18,350 nt of DNA from Bacteroidaceae bacterium. Its GTDB lineage: Bacteria > Bacteroidota > Bacteroidia > Bacteroidales > Bacteroidaceae. The stretch spans positions 1 to 18,350 of the forward strand of contig JAFZKR010000046.1 in NCBI GenBank assembly GCA_017551845.1. Direction: 5' to 3'. Under the pieces are notes generated by a model that was given only the letters and a program-made list of their open reading frames with translations, had not been told where the DNA came from and ran no database searches. The position numbers and the translations under genes are program-made. Position 1 is the stretch's first letter. The number at the start of each line of letters is the position of its first letter. Shown one piece after another: positions 1 through 5,693 of this stretch.

Positions 1-411
1 AAGGGCCGTGTGGGCTTTGAGGCTGCCGCACCGATGCTTATCATCGGCGCACACCGTTTCCTTGAGAAATATACCCTGTCCAAGTGGCAGCAGTACTGGA
101 AGGATCAGGTGGCTAACTGGTACGGAATGTTCCTGCATGAGTCACAGTACCTGGAGCCCGTAATGCCTGATATCGAGGCAATGCTTACCAGCTCACAGCG
201 TAACGTGAACGGTACAGTAACCCTTGAGCTCCGTCCCTACAGCTTCCAGACCGTGGGTTGCGACACCCCCGATGACCTGGTACACAACAAGCTGGGTGAG
301 TACGGCGAAGGAGCCAAGGCTTGGACTGCCGATGACGCCAAGGGATTCATCAAGATTACATCAACCCCGTTGCGCGCTTACTATAGCGTACACCCGGATG
401 AGGAAAGATAA
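1..411 (+). CDS. argG: Argininosuccinate synthase, C-terminal part (5' end outside window)
   Basis: ArgG joins citrulline and aspartate with ATP to make argininosuccinate, the next-to-last step of arginine synthesis, in the cytoplasm. The frame is open from base 1 (reads KGRVGFEAAAP...) to TAA at 409-411, so about 136 residues are visible of a protein usually near 400. The segment GFEAAAPMLIIGAHRFLEKY followed by a Trp/Tyr-rich stretch (KWQQYWKDQ, NWYGMFLHES) is the C-terminal oligomerisation region as I remember it from Bacteroides ArgG. The ATP-binding N-terminal domain lies off the window and cannot be checked. Only three bases separate it from argC, so the two are surely cotranscribed. 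The argC/argD neighbours support the call strongly. Confidence 0.93.
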   Translation, partial: KGRVGFEAAAPMLIIGAHRFLEKYTLSKWQQYWKDQVANWYGMFLHESQYLEPVMPDIEAMLTSSQRNVNGTVTLELRPYSFQTVGCDTPDDLVHNKLGEYGEGAKAWTADDAKGFIKITSTPLRAYYSVHPDEER

Positions 412-414
412 CGT

Positions 415-1383
415 ATGATTAAAGTTGGAATAATAGGAGGTGCAGGTTACACTGCCGGTGAACTGATACGTATCCTGCTGGGACACCCCGATGCAGAGAT
501 TGTGTTTGTAAACAGTACCAGCAATGCAGGCAATAAGCTGAGCGCAGTGCATGAGGGTCTGATAGGTGAGACCGATATGACTTTCACTGATCAGCTCCCA
601 CTGGACACTATTGATGTGCTGTTCTTCTGCACCGCCCATGGTGATACCCGCAAGTTCATGGAGTCTAACACTCTGCCGGAAGGTCTTAAGGTGATAGACC
701 TCTCAATGGACTACCGTCTGGAAGCCGATGACAATCCGTTCATATACGGTCTGCCTGAGCTGAACCGCCGTGCTATCTGTAAGAGCCAGTATGTAGCCAA
801 TCCCGGCTGTTTTGCTACGGCAATTCAGCTTGCATTGCTGCCTCTTGCCCGCAACCTTATGCTGAATGATGACATCTATGTGAATGCCATCACAGGCAGT
901 ACAGGTGCTGGTGTCAAGCCCGGCTCCACAACCCACTTCAGCTGGCGTAACAATAACATCAGCATATACAAGCCGTTTACGCATCAGCACTTGCCTGAGA
1001 TACTTCAGTCTATTAAGCACTTGCAGAGCAGCTTCAACTCAGATATCAACTTTATCCCTTACCGTGGTGATTTTGCACGTGGTATTTTTGCGACAGCTGT
1101 AGTAAAGAATGCTGTCGATATTGAGGAGCTGTACCGCATTTATCGTGAGTATTATGCTGAGGATTCTTTTGTTCATGTGGTTGATGAGGAGATTGACCTT
1201 AAGCAGGTGGTAAACACCAACAAATGTCTTATCCACTTGGAGAAACATGGTGACAAACTGCTCATTGTTTCTTGCATTGACAACCTCCTGAAGGGTGCCA
1301 GCGGAACTGCAGTACACAATATGAATTTGTTGTTTAATTTGAAAGAGACTACAGGTTTGATCCTCAAGTCTTCGGGTTTCTAA
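415..1383 (+). CDS. argC: N-acetyl-gamma-glutamyl-phosphate reductase (acyl-glutamyl-phosphate reductase)
   Basis: Catalyses the NADPH-dependent reduction of N-acylglutamyl-phosphate to the semialdehyde in arginine synthesis. The 322-residue product starts at an ATG three bases after argG. An N-terminal Rossmann motif, GIIGGAGYTAGEL (residues 5-17), binds NADPH. The catalytic cysteine is C132 within NPGCFATA (129-136). A further conserved block, GSTGAGVKPGSTTHF, follows near residues 160-175. Length is normal for the shorter ArgC type. In Bacteroides the pathway is known to use N-succinyl rather than N-acetyl intermediates, so the physiological substrate may be the succinylated one; that is family knowledge, not visible here. 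It belongs to the argG-argC-argD operon. Confidence 0.96.
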   Translation: MIKVGIIGGAGYTAGELIRILLGHPDAEIVFVNSTSNAGNKLSAVHEGLIGETDMTFTDQLPLDTIDVLFFCTAHGDTRKFMESNTLPEGLKVIDLSMDYRLEADDNPFIYGLPELNRRAICKSQYVANPGCFATAIQLALLPLARNLMLNDDIYVNAITGSTGAGVKPGSTTHFSWRNNNISIYKPFTHQHLPEILQSIKHLQSSFNSDINFIPYRGDFARGIFATAVVKNAVDIEELYRIYREYYAEDSFVHVVDEEIDLKQVVNTNKCLIHLEKHGDKLLIVSCIDNLLKGASGTAVHNMNLLFNLKETTGLILKSSGF

Positions 1384-1386
1384 TAT

Positions 1387-1460
1387 AAACGTTGGCGTTG
1401 GCGTTGGCTTTTGAAAGTCACGCACCGCATGGCAGCCAAAGCTAACGCTAAAGCCAAAGT
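1387..1460. repeat. Hexamer-repeat hairpin between argC and argD
   Basis: Three tandem GTTGGC hexamers (1391-1408) sit opposite related hexamers (GCTAAC, GCTAAA, GCCAAA). Arms 1392-1411 and 1438-1457 pair over 20 positions with one mismatch and two G-U wobbles, leaving a 26-base loop. The hairpin ends eight bases before the argD ATG and lies inside an operon. It has no T-tract, so it is not a classical terminator. It may be a REP-like repeat or an RNA stability/processing element. Confidence 0.7.
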
Positions 1461-1464
1461 ATAA

Positions 1465-2589
1465 ATGAACTTATTTCCGGTATATAGCCTGTTCCCTGTT
1501 AATATTGTGAAGGGACAGGGCCAGAGAGTGTGGGATGACAAGGGCCAGGAGTATCTGGACCTTTACGGTGGTCATGCGGTTATAAGCATCGGTCATGCTC
1601 ATCCGCATTATGTTGAGGCCATCAGCCGTCAGGTAGCAACACTTGGATTCTACTCCAACTCAGTAATCAACCGTCTGCAGGAGCAGTTGGCTGAGCGTCT
1701 GGGCCGTATATCAGGTTATGAGGATTACAGCCTGTTCATGATAAACAGTGGTGCCGAGGCTAATGAGAACGCACTGAAACTTGCATCATTCCACACCGGC
1801 CGCAGCCGCGTGCTTTCACTCAAAAAAGCATTTCACGGTCGTACATCACTGGCTGTAGAGGTAACTGATAATCCCAAGATAATTGCTCCCATAAACGCAT
1901 GCGGTCATGTAACCTATCTGCCTTGGGGAGACATTGAAGCCGCCAAGGCTGAGCTTGCAAAAGGTGATGTTGCTGCCCTGATCATAGAAGGTATTCAGGG
2001 TGTAGGTGGAATTCAGGTTCCTACCGATGAGTATATGCAAGGTATCCGTGAGGCTTGCACCAAGAACGGTACCGTAATGATTCTGGATGAGATTCAGAGC
2101 GGTTACGGCCGCAGCGGCAAGTTCTTTGCACACCAGTACAACGGCATCAAGGCTGATCTTATTTCTGTAGCCAAGGGTATAGCCAACGGTCTGCCTTGCG
2201 GCGCACTGCTTATCAGCCCCATGTTCCAGCCCGTTATCGGCCAACTGGGTACCACATTCGGAGGCAATCACCTTGCCTGCGCCGCTGCAATCGCAGTAAT
2301 AGACGTCATGGAGAGTGAGCATCTGGTAGAGAATGCCGCCACAGTTGGCGCATACCTGCTCAAGGAACTTAAGAACATACGCGGACCAAAGGAAGTTCGC
2401 GGCCGCGGTCTCATGATAGGAATGGAATTCGATCAGCCCATCAAGGAAATCCGCCAGCGTCTGCTCTTTGAAGAGCACATCTTTACCGGCGTAAGCGGCA
2501 CCAACGTCATCCGCCTCCTCCCACCCCTCTGCATCACCAAAGCCGATGCTGACCGCTTCCTGGAATCTTACTCCAAGGTAATCAGGTAA
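1465..2589 (+). CDS. argD: Acetylornithine/succinylornithine aminotransferase (PLP, class III)
   Basis: Transfers an amino group from glutamate to N-acyl-glutamate semialdehyde, giving N-acylornithine. The 374-residue product has class-III aminotransferase marks: SGAEANE (95-101), which contacts the PLP phosphate; a Phe-His-Gly block (KAFHGRT, 121-127); LDEIQSGYGR (207-216), with D208 pairing with the PLP nitrogen; and SVAKGIANGLP, with K237 as the Schiff-base lysine. TFGGN follows near residue 270. In Bacteroides the substrate is thought to be the N-succinyl form. The ATG at 1465 has no clear Shine-Dalgarno sequence, which is usual in this phylum. A large palindromic element begins 14 bases after the TAA stop. 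Confidence 0.95.
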   Translation: MNLFPVYSLFPVNIVKGQGQRVWDDKGQEYLDLYGGHAVISIGHAHPHYVEAISRQVATLGFYSNSVINRLQEQLAERLGRISGYEDYSLFMINSGAEANENALKLASFHTGRSRVLSLKKAFHGRTSLAVEVTDNPKIIAPINACGHVTYLPWGDIEAAKAELAKGDVAALIIEGIQGVGGIQVPTDEYMQGIREACTKNGTVMILDEIQSGYGRSGKFFAHQYNGIKADLISVAKGIANGLPCGALLISPMFQPVIGQLGTTFGGNHLACAAAIAVIDVMESEHLVENAATVGAYLLKELKNIRGPKEVRGRGLMIGMEFDQPIKEIRQRLLFEEHIFTGVSGTNVIRLLPPLCITKADADRFLESYSKVIR

Positions 2590-2603
2590 TCATATTTAGA
2601 AGG

Positions 2604-2761
2604 GGAACAAGTAGTATATACTCTCTGGGAGAATGCCCTCCCACAACAAAAAATATCTATTCCGAAACTGATCGTTCCAGAATAGATATTTTTTGTCGCG
2701 GGCCCCTCCCACTGGTCACGCGTGGGTGCGAGACTCCCAGAGAGTATATACTACTTGTTCC
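2604..2761 (+). repeat. Large nested palindromic element 1, 3' of argD
   Basis: Arms 2604-2631 and 2734-2761 are perfect 28-base inverted repeats (left arm begins GGAACAAGTAGTATATACTC) around a 102-base interior. Inside lie a second perfect 17-bp inverted repeat, 2646-2662 with 2680-2696, bordered by A6 and T6 like a bidirectional terminator, and a smaller CCCAC/GTGGG stem (2708-2712, 2722-2726). It starts 14 bases after the argD stop. Flanks are AAGG on the gene side and GCTCGCTTTGAA after the right arm; these recur at element 2. No recombinase or transposase is present. Strand is given as that of argD, because the shared flanks have the same order relative to the upstream gene in both copies. 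Confidence 0.85.
2646..2696. terminator. Possible bidirectional terminator nested in element 1
   Basis: A perfect 17-bp stem (ACAAAAAATATCTATTC against its complement) with a 17-base loop. A6 lies in the left arm and T6 in the right arm, so it would give a U-tract in either direction. The stem proper is AT-rich and weaker than typical terminators. It could end the argGCD transcript. Confidence 0.45.
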
Positions 2762-2814
2762 GCTCGCTTTGAAACTTTTCATATTAAGTGTGAATAATCA
2801 TTAATTCTTTTTGT

Positions 2815-2822
2815 TACCTTTG
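2815..2822 (+). promoter_or_regulatory. Bacteroidetes-type -7 promoter element
   Basis: TACCTTTG fits the TAnnTTTG -7 consensus of the Bacteroidetes primary sigma factor. No good TTTG -33 box lies at the expected distance (TGTG at 2789-2792 is the nearest candidate, 22 bases upstream). A start near 2829 would place both hairpins, the G10 tract and the terminator in the leader. Confidence 0.45.
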
Positions 2823-2832
2823 TCCAACTTTA

Positions 2833-2974
2833 GTCAGAAATGCACAATAGTCACATCCATAGCATGATTTCTGACACGTTCCCCTATAGCATAGGGGGGG
2901 GGGTGATAAAGCCCTGTTAACCAATATTTTATATGCATATCACGTAGATTCTCAATTGAATCTGCGTTTTTTTT
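2833..2974 (+). ncRNA. Possible leader or small RNA ending at a terminator
   Basis: Between the -7 box and the terminator the sequence could fold into three hairpins: GTCAGAAAT (2833-2841) with ATTTCTGAC (2867-2875); CCCCTAT (2881-2887) with ATAGGGG (2891-2897), continued by a G10 run (2894-2903); and the terminator stem. Either a free RNA of about 145 nt or an attenuated leader for the peptide/lipoprotein genes would fit. I do not recognise an RNA family. Confidence 0.35.
2943..2974 (+). terminator. Rho-independent terminator upstream of the small peptide gene
   Basis: Stem CGTAGATTC (2943-2951) with GAATCTGCG (2958-2966), nine pairs including one G-U, a six-base loop TCAATT, then T8 (2967-2974). 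It ends 36 bases before the ATG at 3011 and is oriented with the downstream genes, so it either ends a separate RNA or acts as an attenuator. Confidence 0.75.
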
Positions 2975-3010
2975 GTGTGTCTACAATTAACCCAAGAATA
3001 TTTATACAAA

Positions 3011-3142
3011 ATGGAAAAGAAAAAGAAAAAAACGTATGCAGCTCCCACAACTGATGTTGTGGAAGTCAAGACACAGAGATTTTTATGCGGCAGTCCGCAG
3101 TTCCCCGACTACACTCCTGGCGGTGATCCGTTTTTTGGATAA
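3011..3142 (+). CDS. Small Lys-rich peptide preceding a fimbrillin-like lipoprotein
   Basis: A 43-residue ORF from ATG 3011 to TAA 3140-3142. It has an MEKKKKKTYAAP start, a Val-rich middle (DVVEVKTQRFL), one cysteine (CGSPQF) and a Gly/Pro/Phe end (GGDPFFG). There is no membrane helix or signal peptide. From memory, Bacteroidales genomes carry many short ORFs of this shape (basic start, KxY..P motif, V-rich centre, L-C/S-G) near surface lipoprotein or fimbrillin genes; none has a function known to me. It lies 24 bases before the lipoprotein gene on the same strand, so cotranscription is likely. The AT-rich stretch before the ATG suits translation in this phylum. A modified-peptide precursor cannot be excluded, but no modifying enzyme is nearby. 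Confidence 0.7.
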   Translation: MEKKKKKTYAAPTTDVVEVKTQRFLCGSPQFPDYTPGGDPFFG

Positions 3143-3166
3143 CATAGTATCAAACAACAGAAAGCT

Positions 3167-4555
3167 ATGAAGCAGATATCATTTTTCAAAAATATGGCGG
3201 CCATTATGTTGTTGGCAGCCGGAGCAGCCTCTTGCTCAAATGAGAATGCATTGATTGATGACAACAAATCTCAGCAGCCTGAGGCCCAGCCACAGATTAT
3301 TACAGTCAATTTTGGCGGTAAAGGTCAAACCAAGGCTCTTGATGCCGATGGCCACAAGACCATTACTGTGGGTGAATATATCTCTGTACTATACAACTGG
3401 AATCCTAGCAATCAATATATACCTGCTGACTATTTTTTGAGAGTAGCTGAAGCAGAAGTGATAGCAGTGGATGGCACTGGCAAGATTGCCACTCTCAGTG
3501 TAACTCTACCTGGTGTCTATAATGACGATAGTTTTGCATTGATCTACCCTTCGGGATTCTATTCTAGCACTACTCAAAAATGGTTATACAATAATGCAGA
3601 CCTGATGAATAATAAGCTTGGCACACATCAAGATGGCACACTAGAAACATTAAGTTCATCTTTTGATTATTGCAAAGCAGAGGGGAATATTGTTAATGGT
3701 CAATTGCCTTCCAACATTACAATGGAGAACCAACTGTGCATTTGCAAGTTCACCTTACAGGATAATTCAAATAGTAGCGACATAACAACTTCAACTACCA
3801 GTTTTCTGGTAAGCGACGGTACTAACAGCTACACTATTAATCGCTCAGCTACCGCAGGTCCTATCTACGTTGCCATGTTGCCAGTCGCGACTGCGGCCTT
3901 CAGTTTTACAGCTTCAGACGGCGTTAACATCTATAAGAAGAATATTACATCGGCCACACTCCAGGCAGGTTATATCTACAACTCCACGCTCAGCATGACC
4001 AAGCAGGTAAGCAACGTAGGTAAGGTTCTGGGCGCTGATGGCAACATCTATGCTACTGTTGCTGAGGCTACAGCTGCTTCAACCACTGCTGCAGGTATGA
4101 TTGCCTATGAGGGTATACAAACAGGTGTCGACGGCAAGACTAACGGTCTTTGCATTTCACTTATTGAGGGTGCTGCCGAAAAGCAACTGTATGCCAACAT
4201 TTCCTATGCAGGATTCCCCGCTCGTCCAGCAGGTGCCAGCGATTGGGCTACACCTTCTGTCATGCAGTGGATGCGCATGTTAGAAGCTTGTGGAGGTTCA
4301 TCGATTGGTAGTAAAACAGAGTCTTCCACAGGTCCTTTCAGTTCCGGTAATATTGCTAGCATGATGACGACCTGTGGTGGTACGGAGTTCCATACCACAA
4401 GTTCAAGTGGTGAGCCATATTGGACAACCTATGGTTATGACTCTGGGGGATTATACACCAGAAATTTCTATAATTTTAAAGCTCAAGGTTTTTATCAGCA
4501 TTATCAAGACGGTGACACTAAGACCTGCTGGTATCGTGGCGTATTCGCCTGGTAA
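3167..4555 (+). CDS. Fimbrillin-like surface lipoprotein with C-terminal Trp-rich domain
   Basis: A 462-residue exported lipoprotein. The hydrophobic signal peptide ends in a lipobox, AASC, with C23 as the lipidated residue; no acidic export signal right after it stands out (SNENALIDD). Residues about 43-280 resemble the N-terminal, beta-rich part of fimbrillin/Mfa-like proteins of Bacteroidales (ITVNFGGKGQTKAL, then VGEYISVLY, later GPIYVAMLPV and LQAGYIYNSTLSM). From VGKVLGADGNIYATVAEA (284-301) starts a C-terminal domain with DWATPSVMQWMRML (359-372), a Cys/Gly-rich middle, EPYWTTYGYD (416-425) and a terminal WYRGVFAW. This pattern recalls the DUF1566/Fibrobacter-major-paralog fold seen at the end of many fimbrillin-family proteins. 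A role in adhesion or as a fimbrial subunit is inferred. A hairpin follows the stop. Confidence 0.8.
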   Translation: MKQISFFKNMAAIMLLAAGAASCSNENALIDDNKSQQPEAQPQIITVNFGGKGQTKALDADGHKTITVGEYISVLYNWNPSNQYIPADYFLRVAEAEVIAVDGTGKIATLSVTLPGVYNDDSFALIYPSGFYSSTTQKWLYNNADLMNNKLGTHQDGTLETLSSSFDYCKAEGNIVNGQLPSNITMENQLCICKFTLQDNSNSSDITTSTTSFLVSDGTNSYTINRSATAGPIYVAMLPVATAAFSFTASDGVNIYKKNITSATLQAGYIYNSTLSMTKQVSNVGKVLGADGNIYATVAEATAASTTAAGMIAYEGIQTGVDGKTNGLCISLIEGAAEKQLYANISYAGFPARPAGASDWATPSVMQWMRMLEACGGSSIGSKTESSTGPFSSGNIASMMTTCGGTEFHTTSSSGEPYWTTYGYDSGGLYTRNFYNFKAQGFYQHYQDGDTKTCWYRGVFAW

Positions 4556-4587
4556 CCGACATCAGCAAATATCCTAATAACAATCAG

Positions 4588-4609
4588 AGGGTGACCACAC
4601 GGTCACCTT
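4588..4609 (+). terminator. Hairpin terminator after the lipoprotein gene
   Basis: GGTGACC (4590-4596) pairs with GGTCACC (4601-4607) around an ACAC loop, extended by two G-U pairs. The following TCTATTATTTG is only moderately T-rich, so this is a probable rather than certain intrinsic terminator. Confidence 0.55.
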
Positions 4610-4668
4610 CTATTATTTGTGCTGAAGAGAACCTTACTTTTGTTGTTTTTGTTTTTTCAGATTACTAT

Positions 4669-4699
4669 TAGGCTTATTTTAAAGAAAAGCCTATATTTG
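4669..4699 (+). promoter_or_regulatory. Promoter with overlapping inverted repeat
   Basis: TATATTTG (4692-4699) fits the TAnnTTTG -7 consensus, 31 bases before the ATG at 4731. A 7-bp inverted repeat, TAGGCTT (4669-4675) with AAGCCTA (4687-4693), overlaps its first two bases and could be an operator. No TTTG -33 box stands out. Confidence 0.5.
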
Positions 4700-4730
4700 C
4701 ATTATCTAATTCATAAAAAACTTCTAGACT

Positions 4731-5000
4731 ATGACAACAAAACGTGAGAAACCGAAACCACAGATAAATAAACAGTTGAAAGTGGTGGTGCCTGAACCGC
4801 AGGCAAAAGATAACCAGAGGAAGGAAAAACTGTCAAACTATCTAATTGATGTTTCGAAGTATGTACTTACTGGAGTTGTCATAACGTCGCTTTTTAATGA
4901 TGTCACAAGCAAGACAACCATATATCTTGTAGGTTTAGGTGTTGTTTGCTTGACACTATGGACAGGAATAATATTAACTAACAAAATAAAGGCTAAGTAA
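4731..5000 (+). CDS. Small two-helix membrane protein (DUF6722-like)
   Basis: An 89-residue protein. A charged, Lys/Pro-rich cytoplasmic N-terminus (about residues 1-35) is followed by LSNYLIDVSKYVLTGVVITS and a second hydrophobic stretch, IYLVGLGVVCLTLWTGIIL (about 64-82), then a short basic tail. The KYxLDVSKYxxTGxxI pattern resembles small Bacteroidales proteins that I recall being annotated DUF6722; that match is from memory. It has its own promoter-like site upstream and is followed after one base by a 36-residue membrane peptide gene, so the two are probably translated as a pair. Function unknown. Confidence 0.75.
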   Translation: MTTKREKPKPQINKQLKVVVPEPQAKDNQRKEKLSNYLIDVSKYVLTGVVITSLFNDVTSKTTIYLVGLGVVCLTLWTGIILTNKIKAK

Positions 5001-5001
5001 T

Positions 5002-5112
5002 ATGGGAATGTATTTAGTGGGACTTGTGGTGGGCGTTCCTTGCCTGCTGTTTATAATATTCTGCTACACTCCCAAAGGAAAGGAGTGGAGAAAACTGAAC
5101 GGACTGCTTTGA
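5002..5112 (+). CDS. 36-residue membrane peptide
   Basis: ATG at 5002 comes one base after the stop of the preceding gene, and TGA is at 5110-5112. The product has a single hydrophobic helix (YLVGLVVGVPCLLFIIFCY, about residues 4-22) and a basic tail, TPKGKEWRKLNGLL. Close coupling to the two-helix protein and the clean helix-plus-basic-tail layout argue for a real gene. I recall similar small ORFs with a CYTPKGK motif beside comparable genes in gut Bacteroidales, but cannot name the family. A partner subunit or regulator of the upstream membrane protein is a guess. An element-like repeat tail follows immediately. Confidence 0.65.
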   Translation: MGMYLVGLVVGVPCLLFIIFCYTPKGKEWRKLNGLL

Positions 5113-5113
5113 A

Positions 5114-5195
5114 GAACAGTTAACGCTTTACATTTGACAGGGGTTTACTACGCAGTATTTGATCTATCAGAAATAACGCTGTTCCGCTCTTGGAA
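5114..5195 (+). repeat. Degenerate copy of the palindromic element (element 3)
   Basis: GAACAG (5114-5119) pairs only over six bases with CTGTTC (5179-5184). The tail TGTTCCGCTC (5180-5189) followed by TTGGAA (5190-5195) matches the far-side tails of elements 1 and 2. It begins one base after the stop of the upstream gene and is on the coding strand, as in the other copies. The long arms are missing, so it may be a remnant. Confidence 0.45.
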
Positions 5196-5213
5196 TCTGA
5201 TGCTTAAAAAAAC

Positions 5214-5465
5214 AACTGTAGCACTGTAGCAACTGTAGCGCTAAAATAAAATTTCCTTACAAAATCAGAACTGTTCATGTGTGCTCCCGTTGGAAAAATG
5301 CTTTTTCTTTTAAGGGTATTTTTATTTCTCCTTAACGGGCATAAATTTTTCCCTTAAGGGCAGTAAAGGATTTCCAAAAGATAAAGAGGAACGCTTTTGC
5401 CGAGGAGTTTGTTATGTTCAATAAAAAATCCTTACATGCGCTACAGTTGCTACAGTGCTACAGTT
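5214..5465. repeat. 28-bp inverted repeat made of ACTGTAGC octamers
   Basis: The left arm (5214-5241) is built from three copies of ACTGTAGC; the right arm (5438-5465) is its perfect reverse complement. The spacer is 196 bases and has no clear gene or promoter. Just inside both arms are similar direct-repeat sequences (AATAAAA followed by TCCTTACA). The arrangement looks like protein-binding iterons or a recombination site pair. No integrase is nearby. Confidence 0.8.
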
Positions 5466-5506
5466 ATTTTTGGGGCGTCTTTTCCTGAAAACACTTCCAA
5501 GTGAGC

Positions 5507-5693
5507 GGAACAGAATAGGAGTATAGTATCGGAAACCGTCGCCAACCTCGGCACGTCAGAGGGAGGAGCCTGTGTTCAAGAAGGTATCATGGAAGGTGGG
5601 AGTTTGCTCACACCTTTCAGGGTGCCTTATTGGACATAGGAGGGATAGGCCCAAAGGGCCGTAGTTTCAGATACTATACTCCTATTCTGTTCC
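5507..5693 (-). repeat. Large palindromic element 2, 3' of nadK
   Basis: Arms 5507-5530 and 5670-5693 are perfect 24-base inverted repeats; after one-base bulges the stem continues with GAAAC/GTTTC (5532-5536, 5664-5668). The 139-base interior includes the stem GGCCC/GGGCC (5648-5660) and a GGTG/CACC hairpin. Read on the minus strand it starts 16 bases after the nadK stop, is preceded by AAGG and followed by GCTCACTTGGAA, the same frame as element 1. It also shares the interior block GGC-CCTCCC-CTG (minus strand of 5557-5571; compare 2701-2714). The arm sequences differ from element 1 beyond GGAACA. Confidence 0.85.

Larger units (their letters stand above)
2590..3010. other. Gene-free region with palindrome, promoter-like site, leader and terminator
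   Basis: I see no credible coding region in these 421 bases. In order they hold the large nested palindrome (2604-2761) with its conserved tail, a TAnnTTTG -7 box (2815-2822), two hairpins of which one runs into a G10 tract, and a Rho-independent terminator (2943-2974). In Bacteroides I recall proC often following argD; here the operon seems to end at the palindrome. Confidence 0.7.

Noticed and set aside
1846..2478. A 210-codon minus-strand frame
   Set aside because: It is wholly antisense to argD, which has complete catalytic motifs; no family resemblance.
2604..2761. Phase-variable invertible promoter of Bacteroides type
   Set aside because: Size of the arms fits, but no TTTG/TAnnTTTG promoter lies inside on either strand, and the interior keeps the same orientation relative to flanks in element 2. 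No recombinase is visible.
5214..5465. CRISPR array
   Set aside because: The repeated octamers are too short, have no regular spacers, and the two clusters are inverted; no cas genes.
5507..5693. Retron-like msr-msd RNA or group II intron remnant
   Set aside because: There is no reverse transcriptase gene nearby and no intron domain V signature that I can see; only the long hairpin is shared.
5507..5693. 6S RNA, RNase P RNA, SRP RNA or tmRNA
   Set aside because: I could not find the hallmark sequences of RNase P, SRP or tmRNA, and 6S RNA would not be expected in two diverged copies placed directly after stop codons. An Rfam scan would settle this.
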